DNA of 64,000 bases from Branchiostoma lanceolatum (lineage: Eukaryota; Chordata; Leptocardii; Amphioxiformes; Branchiostomatidae). This document shows positions 24,185 through 38,500 of this stretch, one piece after another; the stretch's first letter is position 1, and each line of letters opens with the position of its first letter. Both the position numbers and the translations under genes were made by a program. The DNA lies in assembly GCF_035083965.1 (NCBI RefSeq), contig NC_089739.1:5744001-5808000 (forward strand), written 5' to 3'. Under the pieces are notes generated by a model. It ran no database searches, was not told the DNA's origin, and saw only the letters and a program-made list of their open reading frames with translations.

Positions 24185-24303
24185 GTGGCGCGAAGCTCGA
24201 GTTCCCCTGACGCGGTCTGCGCACAATCGGAGCCGCCTTATTCCGCAAAGTTCCGCCAGTATAGCCTGATCATATCCCTGCACACGTCTTGCAGGAAGGA
24301 AAG
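24185..24303 (+). other. Possible untranslated first exon of the GPR156-like gene
   Basis: A CpG-rich block ends at an excellent donor (AAA then GTAAGT at 24304). It lies 2 kb upstream of the acceptor at 26302 on the same strand. No start codon that leads into the receptor frame is seen. Assigned only by position and splice signal. Confidence 0.2.
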
Positions 24304-24539
24304 TAAGTGGTCTGTTGGGCGTTGATAAGAGCCAAGACGGGGGATCAAAACTTGTAGTTCAGTTGAAGTTCCGCCCCTTGTAAAAAAAAAAGATGATGAC
24401 GGCCAGTTTCGGATCCACTGAGAACAACTTTCCCGAATGTATTTTTCAACTTGTAATTACGTTGCACAGACGACTTTTAGAAAATAGTAGGCAACCTCTC
24501 CAACCAACTTACAACTACAAATAACCTTGCTTACGACTA

Positions 24540-24596
24540 ACAGCTGGCGTGTTACGCTGAATGGCGGTTATACCGGCTATATAGATACAGATACAG
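24540..24596 (+). mobile_element. Tail-only CR1-like insertion
   Basis: CTGGCGTGTTACGCTGAATG, then GGCGGTTATACCGGCTATAT, then AGATACAGATACAG. This is the same 3-prime end as the reverse transcriptase element at 41493-42945, truncated to about 57 bp. Confidence 0.7.
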
Positions 24597-25381
24597 ACTG
24601 ATTACGAACTGAGACTAAGTATGGTCTGGGGAAAGTCCGGAAGCCATATGGTCGGCTCTGTGTGACATGGGCTTGAGAAAGCGTCTTGACATTGATAAAC
24701 TATTGATTGCTTATTGTTTAATTTCTCGATCGATCAATCTGTTGATTCATTGACTGATTGCAAGTAAGTACGGTATCTTATCATTTTTTATTCAGGCGAG
24801 TACATACTATAAAAATTGAAATTTTTGCGGTTGACATAGTTTCTTGCATAGTGCCTTGGCAACGCGAAATCATGTTTTGTTTTTCAAATGCAATGAAAAC
24901 CGCATTTCCACTAATATCTCGAAATCGTATCCCCGCAAAATTTCGAAAATAATAAGATTTACAGTAGTGACTGTTTTTTTTTTCTTTAAACTGCTTTATA
25001 CCGTACCTGTCTCAACGTGTCCTAAATTCAGACCACTCTTTTATATATCTGTTGACAGCTATAGATGGATTCAAATTAGGCACAACCAACAACGTCGGTG
25101 TAAAAATAAACGCACATATTTTTGTCAAAAGAAAATGAAATATAGAACAGTAAGTCACGCCTAATCTGGCTTCAAAAATCTTTGATGGTATGGCAAGGGA
25201 AGGATCGTTGTTAAAAAATTATGTTTATGATATTAGGAACGCACTTCAATATCTATAACGATTTGAACAATGCATATTCTAAACGTGTCTGCATAGCAGT
25301 TGCTTGAAGCTTTATTGGTGTCAGAGTCACACTGCGTTGTTCTATTCAGTAGATTTTAGACTAGTTCTCTTCCCCACTCTA

Positions 25382-25640
<259 letters not shown>

Positions 25641-26302
25641 ATAGACACACGACTGACACACTTCCAAGCCCATATGTTGGGAACTTCTACCGGGTAGAAA
25701 TGAAACGTCCCCCAACATTTCAGGACATTCTCCCCCCCCTTCCTCAACACACTACCCCCATACAGGACCAACCAATCGTACCGTCCGTACTTTAACCGCT
25801 TTTGTCAGACATGTTTACCTTGTCAACTTCTATTCATCCCGAATGTTTTGCCGGCGAATGTCGAGCCAGGGAAGCGTGGCGCTGACCACTTACATTTGGC
25901 GTAAATGGCAATCGACGGCATTCAGGTCCGAATCGGCGTTACACAAACATCCCGCTGCCTTTATTTTATGTCCGTTCGGCCTTTTCAAAATAATGTAGAG
26001 ACAAGCTAGCCCCCAGTTTGGGTCAAGTGATTTTCGTAAAAGCCGCTTGACTTCTAGTTTTGAATAGCGATTGTTTGGTGGCCAAATTGTTATTTTGTTT
26101 GAACATGCACTTTTGAAATAGAGTGGCGAAATGCTCTATAGTAGAGGCCAATACACTGAAACAGGTGCCTATGTATAACGTTACTTGTACTAGATAAATG
26201 TTCTCTTGTCCATCCTAATTAGAAACCATTGTCTGTTAGAGATATTGGAAATCAATTTTTTATTGGTTGGAAAATAATTGTTCTTCATTTTGTTTTCCAC
26301 AG

Positions 26303-29300
26303 CTCGGCAACTTCGTCATTGACAGGCCACACGAAGATGACCGAAGAGGGCCGATCTTTCCCGACGATGGGACACCCCTATGCCGACGAGTGCCGATCGC
26401 TTCCGACGTGGACCTCAGCGTTAGTCAGTACGACAGAACGCGATTAGCTCAGGCGTGCAACGGACGGTCGGATGTCGTCTGAGGGAAACGTCAATCATTA
26501 CCGCGGTTGAGGTCGGGCTTGCCTGGACAGAAAAGACTTCCTGGTCTTCTTTCCCTATCTTTCAGTGCTAAAATTCGCGCCATTAACTGTTTGGTAGTCA
26601 GACATTTTCCCCTGTAAAATCGTCGTCTTTTCAGCTATCGTTTGCTGGTACCATAGATAACTAAGGGAAATCCTTAAATCCAGCGAGGATTTGTACAGAG
26701 CATGCTTTCCGGGTAGGATTCAAGAGGACACGGACACAAACATCTCAGCTAAAAACTCTGAGAGAATTTAAGACGACAAATTTGCAGAAAGAACGAGAGC
26801 TATGGAACAAGAACAAATGAAGAACGGGTCTGAGGTACGTTTTGATCTATAATCTGTTTGTTTGTAGTATCTTCCTAGTATTGATTTGTAGTATTGTGTG
26901 CCCTTAGCATTTGGTAGGGGGTGAAACTATGTAATCGTTCAGTTGGTGGGGCTTGTTTTTATTCAGCTAAAACCGCTTATTGTTTTCTAATGTGTTTTGC
27001 AATAGAATTTGAAAAAGACTTAAGATTTGCAAGGGTTTTCGTGAAGGTGTCTTTCATAGGAATGTTACTTTGGATCATATAGGGGTTTTGTGAATAGGAA
27101 TAATAGTTGAGATTCCATAGATTTACTTCACAACGTTTGGAACTCAAGAACCCTACATGAGCCAGTCTTTACTGACTCATGAATATACGCTACCTTTTCA
27201 ATATTTTCTGGCTGTCCGATTTTGTATTACATAACCTTCGTACTACTACAGTAGCTAGATTGTAGCGGTATTTTTCAGTGTTAAGATCTGACCTTTATAC
27301 ACACAACGTATAAGGCTTCGTATGTATATAAACAGTATCCTAGTATTTGTACGTAAACAACAAGGATATCGGAAGACACCCATATGTAGCTACCACGGCT
27401 CACTGGTAGCCTGTATTGGGGATTAATGGATTAAACCGTGTTAATCTAGCGTGTAATCGTTTCTGGATTATCGCAAAAGCTGGCATTACAAGGCGTAATC
27501 GTCTTTTAAACCAGATGAAAAACATTTGTGGGAAAAACTGGAGTTACTTATATTAACAAACAAAATAACGTTACGTATGACAAGAGAATGTTCATGTAAA
27601 GTTAGATTGTTAGCATCTTTTATTATGTAGTGGATGCTGTCTTTGAACGTTTTTTCTACCCAACTTTTTTTATTTATGTAACTGTACAAGACCCCTCTTG
27701 GGAATTGTAACACATGGCAAGACAACGTTAGAAAAAAAAAAGTTGTAAATAATGCAGAAATGTCCCTGGTATTTGTCGTACAATTTACTAGCGTACTATC
27801 TCGATTTGAAGAATGATTTAAAATTCACTTGCGGCCACGTACAAGAAATTCAAACTAGGCGACTGTTTTTAAATTGATTATTTCCAGCTGCTACGTACGT
27901 GTGGTCTTCCTGTTCTGTGTGTTCTATTTAGACAGCATTCCTATGGGCAGTGCCGTCACCAAGTTATCGTACATGGATCCGTAATGTTAGCAAAAGGGGG
28001 GTTAGTTACCTACGCCTAGGTCGTACCCTGTTTATTTTTTAAATCCAGGTGGCTCCATTGTCCAAAGACCGGCTGTACACGCTTGAACGGTTAATGTTTG
28101 GGGGAAATCGAGGTGACAAGGGGTTATCGAATTTTGTACAGGGTCAAAACGTGCGTGCGTTGTCGCGCCTTGCCCTCTTTGACCCAAAGGGCACCCCGCT
28201 TTAAAAAAATCGCTTGTCTTTAAACAACCCCCAGTGACCCCGTAGGAAAAGAGGATACAAAAAAAGAAAGACACACACATCTGCTCAGCGTATGGGTGCA
28301 TTTTTTTGATAAATATCTTTCCAGACTCCGAAGCAACCACGTATAGGACGAAACATTTGGGTTAACACCCAAACCATTTGTCAACTGGCTATCGGGTATT
28401 TTTGCTACGTCATATGACGACAGAGAGATTTGGAGTGTATTAATTACAGAATAGTTGCAATATTCGGTGACAAGTTCTTAGATAAGAGGGGGTTTGAATG
28501 TTTTTTGACGCCTTAATGTTGTGATTTGGCGGCCAATTTGCTTATGAACGGATCCTTAAGGGTCATACATACGCTGGTCTCTATGGATAGATCGTCAACA
28601 CCGTATGCAGTATTTCAAATCAAACGACAAAAACACACAATGCGCGCGTTGTTGATTCCATACCCCCTCCCCCTTTTAAAACAAAATTCAGTCACCACCG
28701 AAAAAACCCTTTCAATTTTTACTGGAATGTGAAAGTTTCCGTAGGTTTTCAAGTGGTCCGTGAAAATTCTAACGGGGTTTCTTTGGATTGGCTGTGTGTT
28801 TAACTGGATGGCTAGCTTTCTAGGGCTTTCTCTACTACCGTGAAATTAGTGTCAAGGGGTTTAAATTTGTTGTCTAAAACTAAAACTAAAGTGACATTTG
28901 TACACGTAGCCCATTTCTAACAACGCCGTGTATGATTAGACTATATTCAAGTGTATCACGTTTCTTTTACGAAGTTTTCACTGTCTTAAGTAATACCGGA
29001 TTTCTTTAAGATTATACGTCTGGGAGCGGGAATTTTGCTTGGGAGGTCGCAGGTGCCTTTGAGGCGAATTGCTGACCCGTATATAATAGCTGTGTAAACG
29101 AAGAGTTGCACCCTAGTATTACAGGTCGGTTTTACAAAGATCTGGAGAGTAGAAGGGTCAGGCTGGAATGTGCTCTCACATCTGTCCGTTTGGGTAGTGC
29201 ACGTGTTAGGGGGTAAAGGGGTCAGGTCAGGGTGAGGGGTTAGGGGACAGAGCAGGAAGAATTTTGGGGAAATGAGCTGAAGATATTAACATAATTTTAG

Positions 29301-29542
29301 GTGCCATTTTTTTTTACAAACATTTCCGCCGTCCTTCTCAAAGTATACAGGTGATTGCCATTTGGGTGTCTTCCTGCACAGTTGAATGCAAAGAACGAAA
29401 GAGAAAGGAAAAGAAGAAAGACATGTTTATGCTATCAGTTGAAACGAAAAGGATCCAATATCCATTTAACCAATTCTTTCTCCACTAGACACACACACAC
29501 ATACACACGCAACCATACACACGCACAATAAACAGAAACACG

Positions 29543-29591
<49 letters not shown>

Positions 29592-32500
29592 ACACACACA
29601 TGGGCACACTCGTAAACAAACACTAAACAGAAACACACACACGTGCACACGCACACATAATGACCTTCTTACATACACAACACACACACACACACTACTC
29701 ACAGACGATTGGCCCTAATTGACTGTCATATTATGTTACAGACGTACTGTACTGTTAGCCAATATTTCTTTAATGGTAGATAGAATTTTACGATTTTCCT
29801 ATTTCGTTTTTGTATGTTGCAATAGACCGCATAAAAGTAAGTGTACTTTTGGTTGCGTCCATAAAGTTTGTACGTTATTGCACCAAGGACATTATATAGG
29901 ACACACACACCCGACACATACACGTGCACATACACAAACGCAAACGACATTTTTGTGCCAATGTCCTCTTCGCTAGTCGACGTAGATATTGTACCCTCTT
30001 TCAGAAAAGCACGTCTTAGACAGGAAGGTTGAACACATGTGACACACACTCACCTTATCTTCCCTTAGAAAAACCGCCGCCCTGTCACAGAATAATTTAT
30101 CACAGTTTCTATTCAAAACCGTGACACCACATCGTCTGAATACTCAATCGATCAGGGACGTACTTAAAGAGTCATGTTTAATATTTTATGACCCCTTTTA
30201 TGGTGACTCAACTTATTGCGCGGTTTGCAAAAAATTGGTAGCTCAAGTCATGGGAAATGGGTTGGAAGTCTATTGATGCCAGAAGAGGTGTCGCGGCCAA
30301 TTTGCGTCGGGGAGAAACTGATGAAGTATGAATGATTGCATTATCTTGCCCAGTCTGTCCTGACGACATGCATTAAGCGTATCTTGTCAGGTAGACAGGA
30401 ATGTCTCTGTAGATCAACTGGTAGCAGCCTCACAGTTGAGCTCCTGGTTCCGATTACTTATTGTAATTTGGAGACCCTGGGTCAAGTCCCGGGGTCAGGA
30501 CATCTCGGTTGAGGCTGCACCCGTCTTTCGGAAGTGATGTTAAATGTGGGTCCCGTGTTCAAGGAGGTGCCTTGAGTTAAAGGGAGGGTTAGCTCCCTGT
30601 AAAAATCTACCCTGCTGCAGAAACAGCAAGGAAACTTGATGTGTGTGTCTATATGCCACTAGACACTACAATGTTTACAACGACAACAACAACATTGTCA
30701 AGAAGACAAACTTTGTGACCGAGAAAAGGGAGAGGGGAAAGACAGAGGTCTTCAGTTGTCAATCAAATCGTGATGTATCATGGGAGTTTGAATGTATTTA
30801 TATGTATGTTGGACCTGCATCTTATTTTTTCTTTTCCTTTTCACATAATATTGTTCAAGACGTATCAACAAATCCCAAACAGAAACTTAAATAAAAAGAT
30901 ATTGTGTTCCATGTGCCTGAAGTAAACAACAGATAAATAAAAGCATACAAAGATGTAGCACCTAAAATGATACAGGTTTTATACTATCAAAACTCTAACG
31001 GCCTTGAAACTTTTAACTCTGATGAAAAAAGTGCATGCTCTGTACAAAAATCAAAGTCAAATACTAAATGAAATATACATATTGTATCAAGGAATCGTTC
31101 TTAACAAAAACAAAAATGTAAAAAGATGTAACACCTAAAATGATGCAAGTTTTATACTATCAAAACTCTAACGACATTTAAACATGTAACTCCGATAAAA
31201 AAGTGCATGCTCTGTACAAAAATCAATGTCAGATACTGAATAAAATATGCATATTGCATCAGAAACCGTGCTTTACATAAATCACAAGTTGAAAACACCA
31301 TTGGCTTTTTATGGACCACACGAATTACTCTCCAACCAAAGTCCTTGTATATAACGTTTAATACACGCAATGATTTCACCATAAAAACATTTATCTTGTG
31401 AGCTATTCAGCAAATGCATCATTATGACATGTGGCACGGAAATTAAAAGTGCAATGGGAAGATTTTGGAATGCAAGTATTAGGAAGCACTTTTTAAAACG
31501 TGATCTTTTATACCATATCATAGAAATGTTGTTGCATGCTAAAATGTTCCCCACTCTAAACGATAAAAATATCAAACGTTTTCGTGCCACGTTATAATGC
31601 TATTTTAGGCACGTATCATTGACAAATTATCGTGTCTTTCAACTTGAACTGTATGTCAATATATTATTGTATGATTCGGACACATTTCCGATAGCTCCAC
31701 CTGCAAAATATCGATCTCTTCGTTTGACGAAATGCAGGTCAATTAAAAAGAAACAAGAGTTCAAAGATCTCATACCTCCGTGAAATATCTAGAGTTTCGA
31801 GAGCTTGCGTCTCGTTTAATTGCAGGTCATAGAGTATGCAAATAAGGGAATGATATGGAATATATATAACTGGGAAAACACAGACAGACCAAAACAAATA
31901 CCAGATTTTGAATTAGTATCCTCTTCCATTGACCTGGAAAGTCCCTCATGACTGATAAACGACAAGTTTTGCCAACTGTGAGCTCGATTTCCTATCACTC
32001 CTCCCTTTGCTGTGACACCATACTCTCACTCAATTCCTGCCACTCCACTGACACTGCGTTGAAATACACACGAACACAAAAGAACAACACAAATATCCAG
32101 ACACAGCATAAACAGCACATATATCCTGTGTCTTGTTGGTATATAGATAAAAAGAATAGGACGAAAAGATGGCCCCACGATTTTGGTCGTTTGAAAACGA
32201 CGTCATCATTTCTTCAACGTTATACCATGCACTTCTGCAGTGCAGCATTGGATTTATGGAATCATTGCGAATTTAGAAGTTTCGGCAGTGATTTATCAAA
32301 ATGAACACACAAAAAACAATAACACAAACAAGAACTTAACACTTGCGTTTACCTCCAAAAAGCTTTTCACAGCATTTTACACACAAAGAGTTTATTTTGT
32401 GTGAAGAGCACATATTGTTCTGAAGAGCCACTTGCACAAAGCTTGTAGTGAGTTCAAGTGGAAGCGCGCGCGAAATTTCAGACGATACCTTCGTTGCCAA

Positions 32501-35500
32501 GACAACGGCACGAGACGACAAGTCACAATACTTGCAGTGTCAAGGGTGTACTTACCAGTCGTTTGTAACGTATTTTAGGCCGCAGCAAATACATTGTATG
32601 GATCACATCCTCTGCAGACTCTAAATTCAATGCGGGAGAGTGAAAATGATAAACAAGATGCCTCAATTTTCAAAATAGAGACCATAAACGTTGTAACAAG
32701 AACTGAAGCGATGGTGTCACAGCCAACATGTCTCTTATTCTTTTATTCTAGAAAGTATCACTTTCCAAATGTTCTATCAAAGACAAAGTAAAATCTTGCT
32801 GTGCAACAATCTTTAAAGTTTAAACAATTAGCCTGATATTTCAAAAGATATATAATTGGCTCTTATCGATCTGCCTGTTGTTGTTCAAACTAAGACGACA
32901 GTGTTACACGTAAACATTGATACAATAAGAATCTCGTTAACGTAAACATCAACCATTAACATGGCAATTGAAGAATGCAAACCACATTGTTTAACAGTAT
33001 TGTAGCCCTTTTGCTAAGATACATGACATGCTTGTGAAAAAAACTTCGTCCCATGATACTTAATCAGACGTCATATTAATTAGGTCAACCGTTTTATTAT
33101 CAGATTCACATTTATCTAGTGTAATCGGAAAGTACACCTGTAAACGCTGCGTTGGCTTCTGAGCGTTTGTTCAGTAGACGATACGATAGCAATAGGAAGA
33201 TAAGAAACTATATTACTTGATTTAGCTGTTTGAAGAGGAATTTAACTCCAAAAGCAGGTGTTATTTTCTAAAAGACGACACCGCTATAATTACAAAATGA
33301 GCAAAATTTTGTTAAGATTTTATAACAAATATCATAAACACTTATCGTCGATAAGAGACCATCACAATCCAATAACTTAAAATCGGCCCCAATGCAGATA
33401 TACAGATAATGCTTGTGACTATTTTTTTCTACATTTTGCATTTTTTGTTGTTATAAATTTCCTCCCCGCAAACTGCCCGACCGGGCCCCGGTTTAGACAT
33501 GTAACAATGGCATTACCACAGATTATACAAAAGCCATGCGCTAAGCCGTTACTTTACCTCAAAAACATGTCCACCCTGACTATCACTAGGAGAAGTGTAT
33601 CGTTTGGAGCTATTTTGTTGACACAAAGCGCCCTCCACAGAGTAATAAACACTCGGACAGTTTTCCAAGGAGGCACAAGGAGGTGTCCATGTTTGCCCGA
33701 GCATACTTTACACAGGTGTATAAACAGGGCAAACACCGTGGAAACAAAATGGCGGAGCCGCCATGTTTTTAAATCTCCAAGCAGATGTATGGTGTTTTGG
33801 CAGGTTCAATCTGTAGAATTGATCTTTGAAATAAAAAGGTTTGCACAGGCTCTCTCATATATTTCCTTTGTGTACATGTGTATTCTTATCATTTCGGAGA
33901 CCCATTTTTCTTATTACACTATAGGTAGATATGATTTCATTAATAGACGGGTCCATATACATACATGTATACCTCTTTTGACGACTTTTGTAAGTTTCGT
34001 AGCACTTATGGGGATTCCGAGAGCCCAATTTTTACATCGCCATATTTGGCATCGAAAACTCTTGCAGTAGCATCGTGTTTTTTTTCCTCGAACATTCTAC
34101 TTTGCTATAGTATGAAAAGAGAAAATTTCGCTTTTTTCGGTGCAGTCAAGTCGCTTGAATAGTTTATGCATGTGCATATCCTGTGGAAATGTCTATTGCT
34201 TGAATGACTAATTGATTGATTGATAAGTTAATGTTAAATCAAGTTATGATTAATTAGGTGATCATTTACTTATCTAATTGATTAAGTAGATGAGTGAGTG
34301 AATTATGGGTTTGTCAATCGGCAGTGATTGATTTGCCTGGATACTTGATTGATTGATTGATTGATTGAATGAATGGTTGATTGGTTGACTGATTGATTGA
34401 TTGATCGATGATTTATTTAACTGCAGGTACAGTATATGGATGTGCGGACCATCACGCCTGCGCTGTTCGGGGTGGTGTGTTCCTTCGCCATGATGGGAAT
34501 GATCCTGGCGGCCGCCATCTTGGTTTTCAACATCAAACTTCGACAGCAGAGGTAGCTACATTAGCTTTGTTTATTGTGTATTGCCTGTTTGTGGTGTGTA
34601 TTTTCTTGTGTTCGTTCGTTTGTATTATTGGTAACAGGTAAACAGAACTATATGAAAAATAAGACCGCAGTATTTCTAAAAATGATGATTTCCAAGGTAA
34701 TTGTTATTATATAATAGCAAAGTTCCTTTCTATACGACTTTATGAATGTTGTTTGGTATGAAAGCAAGACTTACTATTTGTCTTCGGAAAAAAATTAATG
34801 TTAACAAGATGAGCTGACTCACCATCAATATGAAATGAAAGTGGAAAAAATGACCAAAATGTTATGTTTGTCGTTGTAAATTACTAATGTAGGTTAATTT
34901 ATTGGTATCCACTTTTTGTTTCTATGTTACGTTATAGTTGTAGACGGTGACTAAACATATTTCACTGTACATTTTATTCTGTCCATAAAGATGTACAAAA
35001 CATTTTTTTTCCCTATTTCAGACTTATAAAGATGTCGAGTCCAAACTTGAACAACCTGATAGTTGGCGGGAGTTTGTTACTTTACGGCGCCGCCATTTTG
35101 TTTGGCTTGGACCGTTCGGTTGTTGGAGGATCTGACAGAGCCCTTCTGCATTTATGTCAGGTGAGGGAAAGAGGGAGCGAATGCCTCAGTAGAAAGATGA
35201 AAATATGTTTAATAATAAGCACACAATATTCTATAAACGTCTTAAAAACGGTGAGCATCTTGTTCGTGTTAAAATGCAACAATTGTGGCCTGCAGACGAT
35301 TTTTATTACTGATTCGTGGAACGAGAATGTCATACTGACGTCATTTGTGCTCTCCTTCCCAGGTCAGGACGTGCTGTGTGGTGATTGGCTTCACACTTGT
35401 TTACGGTTCGCTCTTCAGTAAGACTTGGCGTGTCTACAGAATATTTCGCAGCTCGACAGTGAAGCGTATGGTATGTCCGCTACAACTCTTAGCACCACCG

Positions 35501-38500
35501 TTCTAACGCGGCCTAAATGTTCAGGTTGCAAGGGCAAAACTTTGATTTTTGCGAGGAAAAGAGCTCTCGTGACAAGGCGCGAGGTTTGAGACGGACAAAC
35601 AAAATGTTTTGCATACTTTTCACTCGTTTGATGTCTTTGAGAGCGTAACTTCTTTTCATCTTGTCTGCACAAAAAAGGCCACGGTGAAATCAGTTTTCGG
35701 GACGACGTAAAAGAGTGTGACAAAACTACAAGCACACGTGTTAACAAAGTACTTCGCACCTTTTTTTCTAAATTGTCGGTACCGTGTCTCAACGTTCGGA
35801 TGCGGTCAGTTTAGTATGTACGCTCAAGGAGGTCATTTTTCCATCTTTACTTTTAACCACTATATATATTTCACTTTGGAATCTTGAAATTATTACCCAA
35901 AAGATTAGTGTCTGTATGAAAATAGGTTTTACCTTTTATTTTCATATCTTATCTTTTTTGCTGCCTTAATTTCTAATTCGTTCGTTTTGATTGAGTAGTT
36001 CTGAGCAAAATAAGGACACTAAAATGTTCAAAGCATCGCAGTATCTTTGGCCAGGCTTTAGCACGGTATTCGGACACTTCGCATCCATCGTCAATGCTTT
36101 TCAACTTGTCAAAGACCACGCGCGGCAGCCGTCCGATTGTTTACCCTCAGCTAACCGTTAGTAAACATAGCGTCAGGTTCGGTTACGTTACATTTCAAAA
36201 TACCAGTCGTTGACAAACGACGTGTTGTGGTAAGACACCAACCGTGGGCTACATTCAGTCTTGCCAACGGCTCGTGAAGGGAACATATTTTCGTATAGGT
36301 CAAAGTTGACCGTGGTCTTAACAATGGTTGAAAATGACAGCACAGATAATGACTGCTTTTAAGTATTGAAATGCCAAGACTATGAAATATACCTTTGAAA
36401 TATCATAATTTATCCCAAGTTTGTCATGTTGATTTTGGACTTCAATGGTTTACGGCGTAAAAATTACTGGTTGGATGGAAAATGTCGACATTATCTGGTA
36501 TAGGGGGGTCGTAAATATTGTCAATTAGGGCTGAATTGGCTGGAGGCGGGAGAAGTGGATACTTTGTACGTCAATCATAGCATTGTCCTAGCTTTGGAAC
36601 AGTTGAATCGCTTTGAATAATAGAAAAGCAAAGTACATTTCAAACCGTGAATATTCAAGGTCAGTTCGATTGTATACTGTATCCGAAAAGATTTGAAAGC
36701 AATTATTTTTCAATCCTATCCTAATTTTCGACAATCTTTTATTTTCTTGTAGGTAATTCGTGACGATAAGCTCTTTGCAACCGTAGGAGTTATTCTGATT
36801 GTTGACGTGCTCATCCTTGGAATCTGGCTGGGGCTGGATCCTCTGAAGTGGAAGACTGTAGGAGTCCCTGTGAGTAAGGTGAGTAGGGTCCGTACAGTGG
36901 GGATGCCTAGCAAGGTTCAGAAGTAGTGCAGCATTTGTGAGTGGTCATCTCCCCTTGACTAAAAGGTGTTTTAGTGATCAAATACGCATATTGTAAACTA
37001 AAGTTGTTTTTTTCAAAGACCAATACAAATGTAGGCTTTATATACAACGTCACCATGTCTGTTATGTTTTACAAGCCCTTCGTGAGGGCAGCCATGTTGG
37101 TTACCTGATGCATTCAACAAGTCACACTGTGGTTGTTTGAGAGACCTTTGATTGTTGACACAACATGACGAAAAGATGCATTTTTTTCTTTGCAGTCTAC
37201 GCTTTCCATGTACTACTATTTTTTCTGTCTTGAAAACTGAAAACTTTTTTGTCCTACAGACATTGGACTCAATGCCCGATGGAATGGCGACAACAGGCGT
37301 AGTTTGGGTTCAGAGATGCTATTCCGACAACACAGAAGTCTGGGTCTCAGTATTCTTCATACTGAAGGGCCTACTACTCCTTTATGGAACGTACCTGTCA
37401 TGGGCAACACGAGGAGTCAATTTTCCCGCCATGAATGACGCCAAACCCATCATCTTGAGTATCTACTGCTGCGTGGTGCTTGTCGGGATTGCCACGCCCC
37501 TGACCTTTCACCTTGACCAATGGCCGGACGCGGTGTACGCATGCGTGGCAGGGGTGTTGATCGTGTGCACGACGGTGACGCTGTGTCTGCTGTTTATGCC
37601 TAAGGTACGTCATGTGACAGATTGTAAAAGACAACAAGGAAAAGAGGGAGGTGGTCGGGGAAGAGTAAAAAACAAACCAATGGGAAGAGAAACAGAAAAA
37701 GAAATGAAAGAAAGGAAGGAAGGAAGAGTCAAAGAAAAGTATCCTTTGAAGGAAGTATTTTCGCTGGATGCAAAGGAACATGAATGGAATGAACGAATGA
37801 AAGACAGAACGAAAGATTGGCAGAATGAAATGATATGAGATGGCAAGAAGGAAACTTTGGAAAACGTTCGGAATTCGACTTTTAATAAGGTGGAAAGTTC
37901 CTGTATTATGCAACTAAGAAAATGAGGCAGAAACCTCATGAATTGCACTGATATCATATTTTCTTTTGCGCAGGTAAAACTATGGAAGGAATGGGCAAAC
38001 AACAAGAACTTGAAAAGTTTAGGATCGCCTCAGTTTCTCAACAGATCAAGTCACCCGTGTAACAGCCCGCCTAATCCAGCACCCGAATCCCCTGGCGGCC
38101 AGGCAAATCACTGCAACCAAACTAAAGATAGCGCCGATGGTAACCAAGCAACGGGAGGGAAAGAGGACGTCGTGTCGTCCAAAAGGGCAAGCAGGACATC
38201 ACTGATTCTTGACACTGAGATGGCGAAGTTACTGGAGGAGAACCGTACACTAAGAAATCTCTTAAAAGAGGTAATAAGATTTCTTAGAACTTGTTTTCTT
38301 GCGCATGACATCAATACACATTGTCTTAAAAAATGATGTCTAGAACTACTGAAGTACTTCTAGTACTATGGTTGTTATTCAGAACCTTACTGTACAAGGC
38401 GCTGACAGTGGTACTGAAAAGCGTTCCGAATAACGCAAGGTATTTTAGAAATAAGAAGTAGATTCATTAACCGCAATATTCACTCCTCAAGAAAAAGAAA

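Larger units (their letters stand above)
26835..34426. other. GPR156-like intron 1
   Basis: No other gene recognised inside. Contains CA microsatellites, a SINE at 30385-30645, a 172-bp tandem duplication at 30949-31292, a dispersed repeat at 31866-32090, and a TTGA microsatellite next to the exon 2 acceptor. Confidence 0.6.

Noticed and set aside
32336-32620. A cysteine-containing minus-strand frame (SLCVKCCEKLFGG) and a nearby strong donor after LLRPKIRYKRL
   Set aside because: Joining them gives only a short peptide ending in a stop, and no zinc-binding family matches.
33507-34070. A 187-codon open frame on the plus strand
   Set aside because: No family features, it crosses a CCAAGCAGAT repeat remnant and a YY1-like palindrome, and it lies within GPR156 intron 1 without splice borders. 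Judged chance.
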